From NCBI GenBank assembly GCA_018524725.1, contig JAEUWP010000264.1:62001-126000 (forward strand): a DNA stretch of 64,000 nt. The letters are read 5' to 3'. A model generated the notes under the pieces. That model made no database searches. It saw only the letters and a program-made list of their open reading frames with translations, and was not told the origin of the DNA. Source of the stretch: Podaxis mareebaensis. Lineage: Eukaryota; Basidiomycota; Agaricomycetes; Agaricales; Agaricaceae. Shown here piece after piece: positions 33,379 to 44,457 of this stretch. How positions within the stretch are numbered: the first letter of the stretch is position 1; each line of letters starts with the position of its first letter. The position numbers were made by a program, and so were the translations under genes.

Positions 33379-33765
33379 CTATGAAAATCTTGAGCTGTGC
33401 CCTCCCGACAAAACCCACGGACGGACGCGACCCCTCAATCCAAACCCCACCCTCAAACCTTCCCGCACCAGCCGTTCATAAGTCTCGAGATATGGTTCCA
33501 TATCCTCATCCACAGATCGATCCATGAACCATTCGCCTTGGCAAAAGTCGACCCGTTGTAATCGTGAAGAGCTCTCACACCCATCCCGCCTCGAGCGAAG
33601 CGCCTCAACAAACAAAGGAAAGATTGTTGGGTCGGGTATTTTATCCGCTGGAGTGATACTGCAGAACCCCAGCGATAACACCTTTAAACACGGCGACATG
33701 TTATGATGTAGCTCCGATATCCCGGAAGCGGGGGGTCTAATTGTGAGTCGGTGGAAGATATTTCG
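33379..33765 (-). pseudogene. F-box protein C-terminal fragment, unit B
   Basis: Only the last ~120 residues of an array-type F-box protein remain (SELHHNMSPCLKVLSL, then FPLFVEALRSRRDGCESS, MEPYLETYERLVREGL). Its 5' side runs directly into a copy of the neighbour's promoter and first exon at 33766, so the F-box and most of the protein are missing. This is an internal deletion of one tandem unit. The poly-G run at 33730-33735 has six G, which keeps this fragment in frame. Confidence 0.75.
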
Positions 33766-33960
33766 TTCAACGCAACGCGGATCCGCGAATAACCAGCAGA
33801 AAAAAAATGACATCCGCTCAAGTACAAAACACGTCAGATCTCATAAAATCACCTACGCCAAGACAAGAACGCTCGCCGTGCACCTCGGTGCGACTCTTCC
33901 TCTGAGGTTAATCTATCTTTCATACAAAAGTGTGAAATCATTTCCTACACGCACTACGGT
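33766..33960 (+). pseudogene. Dead copy of the first exon of the 38206 gene, unit B
   Basis: Starts with TTCAACGCAACGCGGATCCG, matching the leader of the intact gene at 38162-38182. It continues with a degraded version of its first exon: translated pieces such as KITYAKTRTLAVHL line up with KPLTPKQERRLVAYL of the intact gene. There is no start codon or splice donor in the expected place. Confidence 0.55.
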
Positions 33961-35573
33961 CCACAATAAACCTGACCAGATAATTTTTACCGCACCCCAC
34001 CACGAGAAACGGAATCTTTCCTTCGGTAACAAACCCACGGATGAAGATGATCCCCAACCTAAATCCCACACTCAAGCCTTCCCGCACCAACCGTTCATAA
34101 ATCTCGAGATACGGTTCCATATCCTCATCCACAGATCCGTCCCTAAACCGTTCGCCTTGGCAAAAGTCGACCCGTTCTAATCGTGAAGAGCTCTCGCACC
34201 CATCTCGCCTCGAGCGAAGCGCCTCAACAAACAAAGGAAAGATTGTCGAGTCGGATACCTGATGCACTCGGGTGCTACTGTTGCCACAGAACCGTAGTGA
34301 TAACACCTTCAAACCTGGTAAGATATTGCGGTGCAGCTCCGATACCCCGGAAGCGGGGGGGTCTAATCGCGAGTGGACGGAAGATATGAATCCAAGCATT
34401 ATCGTTGTCCATGTCAAACAAGGATAGCTCCTGGATAGAAGATGGTAGGAAGGACCACAAAACGTCGTCTGTGAGAGGTGAATTACGCTCCCGCATGAGT
34501 TGCATAGGACTTTCGTAAAATACGAGACTTGTCAAAGATGGTAGGAATCCTTGTCTGAGTTGTCGCATTTCTCCGCTATCTGTCGCTAGATAACGCGAAC
34601 CGCGGACACGAAGCCGGCGTAGGGAGGGAAACCGCAGGCACTTAAGGATGAATCGGGAGAAGATATCACCTGAAAATTCCCATAGAAGCTCCGTGAGGTT
34701 GGGTAATGTTATAGGTCTGCCGTCTAGTATCGAGGATATCACCGACACAGTGCCCATGTCCTCACCCAGCTGTTCCCAGAAGCCCAGCCGCTCGTACCCA
34801 AGGAACCAGTATGTAAAGGATTGTAGTTGAGGGTAATGTAGAAGGAGGAGGAGGCATTGACCTGGCGGAATGGATGGACGAAGTTCGAGGGTAGTAAGTT
34901 GTCCATAAGGAAATTGTGAGGGTAAGGGAGATGCACCCTGGATGCTGAGATGAGTCAATGCTGGGAGGGGAAACGGTGGTCTGTCAGGTTGTGAGATGTC
35001 GCGCCGAAGGCCGAGGACCATCCGGTGGAGATTAGGTAGTTTCGATTGGATGTTGTTGCAGAGGATTTTCCACCAAAATCCACTGAAAGCAAAGGTACAG
35101 ACGAAATCCTTCAACTTCTCCGGATGATCTCGAAATAACAGTCTAAAAAGGCCTTCCGGATCGGCATTATAGTCTTTTGGATTGGTCAGTCTGATTGCCA
35201 TAGGGAGACTTCCAGAGTTTTGGATGTACAGGTTGGCAATGTTGACCTTGTGGTTGAAGTCGTAGGTCGGCACCCGGATGGAAAGGCGGGTCCAAAGTGT
35301 AGGCGTTGACCACGCAACCCGACGCCAGTGGCACTCAGCTCTGCCGGGAATTTTGATCGGTACTGTGTTGTCCGGGTCGGGGTCGGCGACTTGCTCAAAG
35401 ATCGTCGAAAGAATTTCAGGAGGTAGGACCATCATCGCGGGTTGTATGTCGTTTAGACGACGCTTGAGGCGGACCTTCAGAGCGGATAATTGACGAATTT
35501 CTGAATCCAGGCGTTCGATGGTTTTGCTAATGAATATGATCTCATCTTCGCGGCACGTTTTGGGGAGCATCAT
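33938..35573 (-). pseudogene. F-box protein with a poly-G frameshift, unit C
   Basis: The 5' part (35573 down to about 34362) encodes a complete charged helix, F-box (LPPEILSTIFEQVADPD ... WRRVAWSTPTLWTRL) and LRR-like body closely related to unit D. At a run of seven G (34355-34361) the frame slips and would stop 26 codons later at 34275. The other frame continues through the rest of the family C-terminus (SGVSELHRNILPGLKVLSL ... MEPYLEIYERLVREGL) to 33938. The sister copy at 33730-33735 has six G and unit D has six non-run bases, so one extra G explains the break. It could be a true null allele or a base-calling error in the homopolymer. The upstream 50 bp is nearly identical to that of unit D. 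Confidence 0.8.
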
Positions 35574-36156
35574 GTCTGAGGGAGCGGGACCCGTGTAACC
35601 ATAATTTACGATTTGAGATTTGATGCATGTTTGGCAATCCAGAACACACCAAATGGATTACATCATCGTTCCTGATCTCCCTGATCTCCCTCAAGTCCCA
35701 AGTACTTCAGGTACTTCCGACCGTCGTCATTCAACGCAACACGAAGTACTACACTATGTTTAAGTAACGATTCTGATTGTCGCAAAGGGAATGCAACAAA
35801 CAATTAACAAAGGAAATATGTTCGTGTAGTCCGTCCCACGGCATTACTTTAGTGGGCGAAACAAAGAGCTGTGTACCCAACACTTTGTTCTTCTACGATT
35901 TCGAAACTATTCCTGCTCTACTTGCCAATGCGAATCGGAAGATAATGGTATCCAAGAAACCCGCCAACTACGGGACACGAGGTATATGGCATTAAATAAT
36001 GGCGAAAAAGTAGATTGTTCGGTTGCGTGTAGAGTACGGGATTTCGCTGTTGTCCTCACCTAACAACGTCGGCGTCCCTGCAGAGCATATCAGATAAATC
36101 GCATCATCAGGCTGACTCCCCCCGTGACTTAAATTCCTTCCCTGTCCTGCGACCAA

Positions 36157-36330
36157 ATGTCCTCGTTCAACGCAACACGAATCCGCGAATCACCAGCAGA
36201 AAAGAATGGCATCCCCTCAAATACCAAACACGCAGGATCTCATAAAATCACCTACACCAAGGCACGAACACTTGTCGCGCATCTCGATGCAATTCTTCCT
36301 CTAAAGATTATTCTATCTTTCATACAAAAG
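36157..36330 (+). pseudogene. Dead copy of the first exon of the 38206 gene, unit C
   Basis: Copy of the leader (CGTTCAACGCAACACGAATC) and first exon of the intact gene at 38206. The reading ITYTKARTLVAHLDAILPL corresponds to the PLTPKQERRLVAYLDDQFL segment of the intact gene. It lacks the donor site and the second exon. Confidence 0.55.
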
Positions 36331-36390
36331 TGCGAAATCATTTCCTATACGCACCACCCCCTTACCACGAAAAAAGAAATCTTTCCTTCC

Positions 36391-37938
36391 TTAGAAACTC
36401 TGCGGATGAGCATGATCCCCCAATCTAAACCCCACACTCAAACCTTCCCGCACCAGCCGTTCATAAATCTCGAGATACGGTTTCATATCCTCATCCACAG
36501 ATCCGTCCGTAAACCACTTGCCTTGACAAAAGTCGACGCGTTCTAATCGTGAAGAGCCCTCGCACCCGTCTCGCCTCGAGCGAAGCGCCTCAACAAACAA
36601 GGGAAAGATTGTCGGGTGGGATATCCTATGCACTCGGGTGCTACTGTTGCCACGGAATCGTAGTGATAACGCCTTCAAACTTGGTAGGACATTGTGATGT
36701 AGCTCCGATACCCCAGAAGCGGAGGATCTGATCGCGAGTCGATGGAAGATATGAATCAAATCATGATCGTTGCCCACATCATACAAGGACAGCTCCCGGA
36801 TAGAAAATGGCAGGAAGGACCACAAAGCGTCGCCTGTGAGAGGTGAATCGCCGGGCAGCCACATAAGTTGCGCAGGACTTTCGTAAAATATGAGACCTGT
36901 CAAAGATGATAGGAATCCTTGTCTGAGTTGTCGCATTTCTTCGCTATCCGTCGCTAGATAGCGCGAAATGCGGGCACGAAGCTGGCGTAGGGAGGGAAAC
37001 CGCATGCACTTGAGAATGAACTGGGAGAAGATATCATTCGAAAATGTCCATAGAAGCTCCGTAAGGTTGGGTAATGTTATAGTTCCACCGTCTAGCATCG
37101 AGGATACCACCGACGCAGTACCTGTGTCACGTGGCTGGTTCCAGTAGCCCAGCCGCTCATATCCAAGGGTTCCGTATGTAAAGGATTGGAGTTGAGGATT
37201 ATGTAGAAGGAGGAGGAGGCATTCACCTGGCGGAATGGACGGATGTAGGTCAAGGGTAGTCAGTCGTCCATAAGGAAATTGCGAGGGTAAGCGAGATGCG
37301 CCCTGAATGTTGAGATGGGTCAATGATGGGAGGAAAAACGGTGGCCTGTCGGATAGTGAGATGTGGCGCTGGAGGCTGAGGACCATCCGACGGAGGTTAG
37401 GCAGTTCTGATTGGATGTTGTTGCATATGCTTTTCCACCAAGCTTCACTAAGAGCAAAGGTACAGACGAAATCCTTCAACTTCTCTGGATGATCTCGGAA
37501 CAACAACCTAACAAGGCCTTCTGGAACGATTCGGTTATCTTCGGGATTAGTCAGTCTGATTGCCATAGGGAGACTTCCAGAGTTTTGGATGTACAACTTG
37601 GCAATGTTGACCTTGTGGTTGAGATCAGAGATCGGCACCCGGATGGAAAGGCGGGTCCAAAGTGTAGGCGCTGACCACGCAACCCGACGCCAGTGGGACG
37701 AAACTCTACCGAGAATTTTGACCGGCACTGTTCTGTTCGAGTCGAGGTCGGCGACATGCTCAAAGATCGTCGAAAGAGTTTCAGGAGGTAGGACCATCGT
37801 CGCGGGTTGTATGTCATTTAGACGACGTTTGAGGCGGACCTTCAGAGCGGATAATTGTCGAATTTCTGAATCCAGGCGTTCGATGGTTTTGTTAATGAAT
37901 ACGATCTCATCTTCGCGGCATGTTTTGGGGAGCATCAT
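36391..37938 (-). CDS. F-box protein, unit D (intact)
   Basis: Single-exon frame of 515 codons. The layout is a charged helix (FINKTIERLDSEIRQLSALK), the F-box at about residues 48-100 (LPPETLSTIFEHVADLD ... HWRRVAWSAPTLWTRLSI), and leucine-rich segments (LTHLNIQGASRLPSQF, LTTLDLHPSI, LTELLWTFS, LRQLRARISR). The family C-terminus follows (FPLFVEALRSRRDGCEGS ... YERLVREGLSVGF). It is the closest relative of unit C, and the sequence just upstream of the ATG (CTGAGGGAGCGGGACCCGTG) is identical in both, so the duplication is recent. An SCF adaptor role is inferred from the F-box. Its divergent neighbour starts 267 bp away. Confidence 0.82.
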   Translation of the reverse strand: MMLPKTCREDEIVFINKTIERLDSEIRQLSALKVRLKRRLNDIQPATMVLPPETLSTIFEHVADLDSNRTVPVKILGRVSSHWRRVAWSAPTLWTRLSIRVPISDLNHKVNIAKLYIQNSGSLPMAIRLTNPEDNRIVPEGLVRLLFRDHPEKLKDFVCTFALSEAWWKSICNNIQSELPNLRRMVLSLQRHISLSDRPPFFLPSLTHLNIQGASRLPSQFPYGRLTTLDLHPSIPPGECLLLLLHNPQLQSFTYGTLGYERLGYWNQPRDTGTASVVSSMLDGGTITLPNLTELLWTFSNDIFSQFILKCMRFPSLRQLRARISRYLATDSEEMRQLRQGFLSSLTGLIFYESPAQLMWLPGDSPLTGDALWSFLPFSIRELSLYDVGNDHDLIHIFHRLAIRSSASGVSELHHNVLPSLKALSLRFRGNSSTRVHRISHPTIFPLFVEALRSRRDGCEGSSRLERVDFCQGKWFTDGSVDEDMKPYLEIYERLVREGLSVGFRLGDHAHPQSF

Positions 37939-38205
37939 GTCTGAGGGAGCGGGACCCGTGTAACCATAATTTACGATTTGAGATTTGATCAGGACTTACC
38001 CTGATGTAAAAATATATGCTTGACCTAGGTCGACACACACGCACATGTGCCCTGTTGAGGATGAGCTGTTCGTAGCATATTTGGCAAACCAGAACATACC
38101 AAATAGATTACATCATCCCTCCATGTCTCCCCCAAGTCCCCAGTACTTCCGACCGTCGTCATTCAACACAACGCGAATCTACGGGTTTACCGCCAACAGA
38201 ATCCA

Positions 38206-39272
38206 ATGGCAGAAGCTGAAATGTCCACACAAACACCCACACCGACATCCCCTCCAGCACAAACAGACCACAGACTCTCACGTCTCCGCACAAAACCCCT
38301 AACACCAAAACAAGAACGCCGACTCGTCGCATACCTCGATGATCAATTCTTACAATTAACACGGGGGTACAAGAAGCGGTACGCACATTAGCCTATACAA
38401 ATCATTATGTTTAATTGGTCGAATATAATAAATTTGATTACAGGACGACGCCTTCAACCACAGTCCCTACCCTACACAAATACATCTCCTTCGCGCGTCG
38501 TTTGCTGGGGTTCATACTACAAATACCACCCGTGGATCCCTCAACATCACTGAGGACACAGTATATGTTAAGGCTAACAGGGGATGTGTTGGGTGCGATC
38601 GTGGGGTATGGATTGCCTTCACGTTCTGGTGCGCAGTCGCGGCCCCAAATGAATGATAAACAAGACGAGAGCGAAAAAACGGAAGGAAGGGTAGAGCTTT
38701 CAGGGGACGAGGACGAGCCGAGGGATTATGCGTCTGCGTTACGGGAGTTATTGGATTGGCTGGATGATTTGGATCAGGCGTGGTTGGCTGTCTTGCAGTC
38801 ACAGGTGTGGGACCCGGAAGTCGGGGAAGGCGTGGACTTGGTTTTGGATGTTGGGAGTGACAGGAACTCCAGTGCATCTGAGGCCGCTGAAAATGATGAT
38901 CCAGGTCAGCAAACAAATGGAATGCGGAACCATACGCTGTCTGGAGCTCGAGCACCCAAGAGTACGCCGATGAGTCAAACAGACGTAACGCGACTGAGAA
39001 GTTTGCTCGTAACAAGTATCGCAAATCTAGAAGAGTGGTTAAGCAGAGGTGCACGACCACCGGAGTTGTCCTCTGCGGGAGGCGACGAGGATATTGGTGG
39101 AATGCTGGAGCGGTTAGGGCTGTTGGATGAATTTGATGAGTTGTTTAGACGGACTATGGATTTCCTGGGTGGGTTTGGTGGGTTTGTCATTGAGCCTGAC
39201 ACTATTGTGGAGGACGATGATGACGAGGACATGAGTGACATGGTGGAGGTTACGATGAGCGGATGTTCGTAG
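38206..39272 (+). CDS. Conserved-looking fungal protein of unknown function
   Basis: Two exons, 38206-38378 and 38444-39272, split by a 65 nt intron (GTACGC...TTACAG), give 333 residues. The N-terminus is Thr/Pro-rich. A helical block follows (KQERRLVAYLDDQFLQLTRG, ISFARRLLGFILQIPPVDP, YMLRLTGDVLGAIVGYG). Next comes an acidic region, a DWLDDLDQAWLAVLQSQVWD helix, and a Gly-rich then strongly acidic C-terminus (EDDDDEDMSD). No known domain is recognised; no signal peptide or membrane span. It is divergent to F-box unit D, and dead copies of its first exon lie in units B and C, showing that the duplicated segment included its promoter. Confidence 0.6.
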
Positions 39273-39366
39273 TTTGTTGCACATGGAGTTGAGAAACAGC
39301 AGAAATAGATTAATGTATGAATGCAACATGGAGATGACAACAATAAACCAATGACAATGAGCGGAA

Positions 39367-39753
39367 TCACCGCTTTTTGCCAGCTCTGCGTGACTCGCCT
39401 ATACCAAGCGTCAGAATTTTCCTACAACTCGGGGAAGAACACGACGTACCTGGCGTCCGGGCCTTCCTGGGTGCACCTTTCCCTCTCTTCTTCTTAAATT
39501 CAATATCCTCAAGCCTCGTCTGCTCTTCCTCATTGACCATCTCGAGCTCGGGATACGTTCGCACGATGCGCGCCATGTCAATGGTTGGCGGGTAGTAGTT
39601 GATCAGGGCAGGGCCTCGTAGGCGTCGTCGGAGGTATTTGGCACCAGTGCGTACGCTAGTGGGATTGAATGCGGTCTGGAAAATGCCAGCGCGTACTTGG
39701 TTGAGGGCGAATATGCGTTTGCCCGTCGCGTTGAGCCACGGCAGGGCATTCAT
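39367..39753 (-). CDS. RSM27: Mitochondrial small-subunit ribosomal protein mS33
   Basis: Two exons, 39753-39450 and 39398-39367, with a 51 nt intron (GTACGT...GTATAG), encode 111 residues. The core (IFQTAFNPTSVRTGAKYLRR, LRGPALINYYPP, YPELEMVNEEEQTRLEDI, KKKRGKGAPRK) closely follows yeast Rsm27/mS33 (FNPSGIRTGSKIL ... KKRRGKGAPKK). The protein sits in the head of the mitochondrial small ribosomal subunit. The intron is a multiple of three and lacks a stop, so an unspliced reading would add 17 residues; the spliced tail (GESRRAGKKR) is the better fit. It is head to head with SUV3. Confidence 0.88.
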   Translation of the reverse strand: MNALPWLNATGKRIFALNQVRAGIFQTAFNPTSVRTGAKYLRRRLRGPALINYYPPTIDMARIVRTYPELEMVNEEEQTRLEDIEFKKKRGKGAPRKARTPGTSCSSPSCRKILTLGIGESRRAGKKR

Positions 39754-39875
39754 GGTGTGGGTGTCACGCTGGACGGAGGACTTTTGACTCTGTCAGAGGA
39801 CTGAATTCGGAGGAAAATGGTCGGCAGCTTCTGAATCAAACACAGTCAAATATCAGGTTCGTACTCCACCATTGA
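39754..39875. promoter_or_regulatory. 122 bp shared promoter of mS33 and SUV3
   Basis: The two mitochondrial genes are transcribed away from this gap. No TATA box is visible on either side. Confidence 0.55.
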
Positions 39876-42716
39876 ATGAAAATTCAATACTCGACAGCCG
39901 TGTTCTCTGGCCGGCTCTCCATGCTCAGGAATCTCTCTACGGTCTGTCTGCACTGCAGACTCGCCCTGGCGCAAAGCGCGAAGCACGATGACCCTGCACA
40001 ACACGTACATCACGTCTCCAAACGCTTCCGCGGCAAAGTAGCAAGCAAGCCTGCTCGGAACGACAAATATCAGCGACCACAATCCAACCCAGCGACCTTT
40101 CGTCGCGTCCAACGCCCCTCGCCTTTCTTGGAGCCAATAGGCAAACAAATTAAGGCCGTACCCCCGGAAAACATCACTTCCAAAACATGTACCAGCTCCT
40201 TCGAGAACTCTATCACAGCCTGGACCAAAAACCTCCGCACCGTCCTGCGGTTCCAGCGGTTCGGGTTCACGACGGAGGACATTAAACCCCTCCTAGAGGC
40301 TTATGCTAAAGCTGGTACTTCCGGGTTCTTCTCAACCCCAGCCAACCAGACCAAGTATCACCTAACCCGCTTCGCCAACCTGCATCCCTCGAAACCTGGT
40401 GCGCGACAAATGGAGGCCGAAATCATCTTCAGCAATATCTTCTTCTCCTGGTGTCTTTACACCGAAGATTCGGCTATTCTCGACACCCTTGCCTCCCAGG
40501 GTAAAATCAACCCAAATACCCTCACGTCTGTCCGATACCTTGCAGAGGTGGCTCAACGGCGCCCAGCAGAGGAGTACCCGTACGCACGGAAGATGCATCG
40601 AAAGATTATCATGCACGTCGGTCCGACAAATAGTGGCAAGACACATCACGCATTGCGTGCTCTTGCAGCTGCAAAAACCGGTGTTTATGCTGGACCCTTA
40701 CGTTTACTCGCACACGAAATCTGGGAACGGTTGAATTTGGGACAAATCGTCCCCCTTGGAGTTGAACAACCACCACCCAACACCGCGGTGGCGACACCGT
40801 CTACATCAAAACCTGAAGACCTAATCGAACTCAAAAACCAACCCATTGCTCCCGAAGCTCAAAAATACATCAACCCAGCTTACGCACGTAAAACCAACAT
40901 GATCACTGGTGAAGAAAGGAAAATCGTCGAAGAGGGTGCATCTCTTCTCTCCTGCACAGTCGAAATGTTGGCCTTTCGCCCCCAATACGATGTTGGTGTT
41001 ATCGACGAGATCCAGATGATTGGTGACCCCCATCGTGGATTCGCCTGGACTGCCGCTGTACTTGGTCTATGCGCCAACGAGCTTCACTTGTGCGGCGAGG
41101 AGAGCGCGATACCGATTGTTGAGGCATTGTTACAGGAGACTGGAGATGAGCTTGAGGTGAGGAGGTATGAGCGGCTTACGCCGTTGAAGGTGGAGGAAAA
41201 GAGTTTGGATGGGGATTACTCAAAGGTGCAGAGGGGTGACTGTGTGATTGCGTTTAGCCGGGGCAGGATTTTTGAGATCAAGGAGGAGATTGAGAGCAAG
41301 AGTGGGTTAAGATGTGCGGTTGTGTATGGGAAGCTGCCGCCTGAGATTCGGAGCGAACAGGCTGCGTTGTTTAATGACCCTCATTCTGGATTTGATGTCA
41401 TGATTGGGAGTGATGCGATCGGAATGGGGTTGAACTTGTACGTCTCCACTTACCCCGACTAATGAAGTATATCCTAACAAATCCATGCTTTATACAGGAA
41501 AATCCGCCGCACCATCTTCGACTCCGTCACCAAATATGACGGCTCAAACCGCCAGATCCCGCTCTCCATCTCCCAAACCAAACAAATCGCCGGTCGTGCA
41601 GGCCGATACGGGCATTCCCTCATGGGGGAAGCACCTGGAGGATACACCACAACCCTCCACCAAAAAGACCTCCCCTTCCTCCAAGAGGCCCTCTCCCATC
41701 CATCAACCCCGACTCTCACTCACGCTCACGTCGCCACAACAATTGAAACCTACACCCGCATCGCCACCGCCCTCCCATCGAATGCCACCCTCGAAACTGT
41801 ACAAATGGCACACGTCTACGCGTCCATCCTTCCAAAGGCATACAGGTACGCTATACCGGGTCGTGTAGCGGAGATTTGTGAATGGATAGATGAGAAGAGT
41901 AAGGGTATGTTAACGTGGGCGGAGAAGCAGATGTTGATGTCTAGTCCCGTGGCGTGGAGGGATGAGATGGTGGTTAGGGTTGCGGAGGAGATGGTGAGGT
42001 TGCAGAGGGATGAGATGTGCGTTAGCGTGGAGGCTGTTGTGAAACCGTTTGGGTTTATGGATGCGTTGATGCGTGTTGAGTGGCAGATGGAGAGGGCCAA
42101 GGCCATCGCCGCCGCAGGTGAAGCTAGGAACGCAAGATGGCCGAAGGCTAGAGTTGGAGAAATGAAGATTGAAGTCCTCGACACGTTGGAGACCTTCCAT
42201 AAAGTCCTTGTGTTGTATATGTGGATGCATTTCAGGAATAATGTTGTGTATCCTGAGAGGGAGGCGGCGGAGGATTTGAAGCACCGTGTGGAGATTGTGT
42301 TGGATTGGGGGTTGCAGCAGTTAGGGAAGAAGGATGTTGCGAAGCGGTGGCAGCAGACTTGGAGTAGTGCGAAGAGAGAGGTGGCGGAGGGAGGTATGGA
42401 GGGAGAGGCAGAGGGGCGAGCGGGGCATCGTCGACATCCTGAGGCTAGTGGACACCACCCGCCTTCATTTGCGGCGAACCCCTCGCCAACGCAGCTACCA
42501 CAGGATGGCACACATATCTCCCAAGTTCCCCCTTCTCTCCGCCTTCCGCCCATTTCTGGTTTCCCGCAGAGACCACAGAAACCGAAGATCGATTACATTA
42601 GGAGTCCGAACGAGGGCGCACGTGCGGCGAGGCAGTGGGATCAACCACCGGATCTGTCGACGCTGCTGAAGCAGTATGTCAGTTCACCGAGTTTGAAGGT
42701 TGAAAGGCGGAAATAG
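39876..42716 (+). CDS. SUV3: Mitochondrial ATP-dependent RNA helicase Suv3
   Basis: Two exons, 39876-41437 and 41498-42716 (60 nt intron, GTACGT...TACAG), encode 926 residues. Walker A is GPTNSGKT at residues 249-256, followed by YAGPLRLLAHEI. Motif II is DEIQM at about 377-381, then the typical GDPHRGFAWTAAVLGL. Later motifs are IGSDAIGMGLNL and QIAGRAGRYG. The C-terminal Suv3 region contains RVAEICEWIDEKSKGMLTWA. Suv3 is the helicase of the mitochondrial degradosome, working with the RNase Dss1 in RNA turnover. The N-terminus is basic and presequence-like; ATG 39921 (MLRNLSTVCLHC) may be the real start. The tail after residue ~850 is Pro-rich and probably disordered. Confidence 0.93.
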
Positions 42717-44398
42717 TAAGTAGTTGTGGAGGTATTCTATCTAGACGTAGTTTATTTTATTTCTTTCGTAATTTGGATATTTAGATGTGTGCCGACCTGG
42801 TTTGGTAATGGTAATGCTGGATATATAGTTGGGCAGAAGATGCCCGGTACTAGATACTTCATATACTCCACTCTTGCAAAGAAAACTTAATCTAGCGAGA
42901 TTGAAATGCGCTCGTTCGCTTGTCTCGTTCTCGTTGAACAGATTCTGCGTCTTGAGTCTGAATTACTTGGTTATGTTTTATTTACCAATAACCGGGATTC
43001 AACGCTCGTGACGGCTCTGGTCTGGCGGCTCATAAAATGGTGTAAGTGATGTAGCAATATTCGATTCGATTATCCGATTGGCTCATTATCTGTCAGTGTA
43101 TCGCAGCATAACCCAATCTGAAGGTTTGGCCAGTTACCTTAGCTTTTCTTCTCCCCCATTGATCCACTTCGATTTCCCTGAGGCCCCGCTTTGCCAACGC
43201 AGCCCCCTTTGTCACCTGCAGCCGCCTCCCCCCCCCTCCTTTCACTCCCGAGACTTGAGGAGCAAGGTATATTCTCCTAATAAATTAGTGAGGGCTCTGT
43301 TAAACTCAAGGCTCCCTAAATCCCCGGCGGCGGACCCGCTACACAGTTGTGCTTGTTATTGAAGTCCAGAATAATGATCAAAGTTTGTGAGAGACTGTGG
43401 GATGTTTATATGCCAATATCTCGAGCTAATCGTGCTGGCTCGATATGATACTGAGAATCGAGAAAATTGAGTAGATCTACTGGACGGGCTCTGGGGACTT
43501 CCTGGAAAATTGAGAGGTTTCAAGTGTCGACGGTTGTCTATTACCAGTGTCTATTCGAGCGGGCGGAGCTCTTATCTTTGGAACGTTGCAGCAGTCCCGT
43601 ATGAATGCAGTGACTTGACGCTTACCCAACGTTTACCCCTCTTATCTAAATTATACGCACACCTAGTCGTGCCGCTGTATACCCCAAATGCGCGTACGGT
43701 CCAGAGATATGGTGCGAGAAATATCGATAACCTTTTCGGATGAAACAGACTCACTTCGTAAGTAACAACCAATGGGTGAGGATCATGGATGAATCGATGA
43801 CGGTTGCGGAATGCGGCACAGTTCTAAAGATACCCATCACGTCCCAAACGGATCCGGACTGGGAAAGGGGGGCTGTTAAATGCCTCGTTGCAACACTGCC
43901 TGACGATCCCGATTTTGGCATGAAGGACCCATGGCTATGCCTTATCTTCTAGCTGTTGTTCACTTTCACGACACTGAAGCGTTTCCCTCAAACGGCCTGC
44001 AGGTAGCAGCGTGGGTGTTTTTTTTTCCCCGATCTCATTCAAGCCCCACGAGGATCGTGGCTGGCCGATGCTGCGATTGTTTTCAGCTATCAATGTCTTC
44101 AGAGACATCATGACTTGCAATGCACATACTACTCCGAGCGGAGTCCCAGTTTTGGCGAAGCTGGCACACATACTTTTGACTTCATGGGAAAGTTTGAGAT
44201 GTATTCGTGGTAGGAGACATTTTGGGGTTCCCGCGTGCACTTTTGGGCTGTGCTTCTTGCCGAAGGACCCACGGAAGAAGTTCAGAATCGCCGCGCAGTA
44301 GTTGATGGTCGATAAGGCTTCCATGTTACGAAAACTGACAGGTGACATCTGCAGAGCGGTGTTTTAGCGAACCAAATGCCAATAAGCCACGGTATTTG
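42717..44398. other. Intergenic, no supported gene
   Basis: Frames up to 137 codons occur (43935-44348 minus; 43510-43743 plus), none with a recognisable domain. AT-rich 3' flank of SUV3 at the left and the P450-like promoter at the right. Confidence 0.4.
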
Positions 44399-44406
44399 TA
44401 TAAAAG
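44399..44406 (+). promoter_or_regulatory. TATA box of the P450-like gene
   Basis: TATAAAAG in TTGTATAAAAGGGCG, 59 bp upstream of the ATG at 44458. Confidence 0.55.
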
Positions 44407-44457
44407 GGCGATGGGATTTACGGATGTAGACGGTAAGCTTTCGAGTTCAGAGCAAAG

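Noticed and set aside
43935..44348. 137-codon minus-strand frame upstream of the P450-like gene
   Set aside because: No domain or splice logic; overlaps plus-strand frames of similar length.
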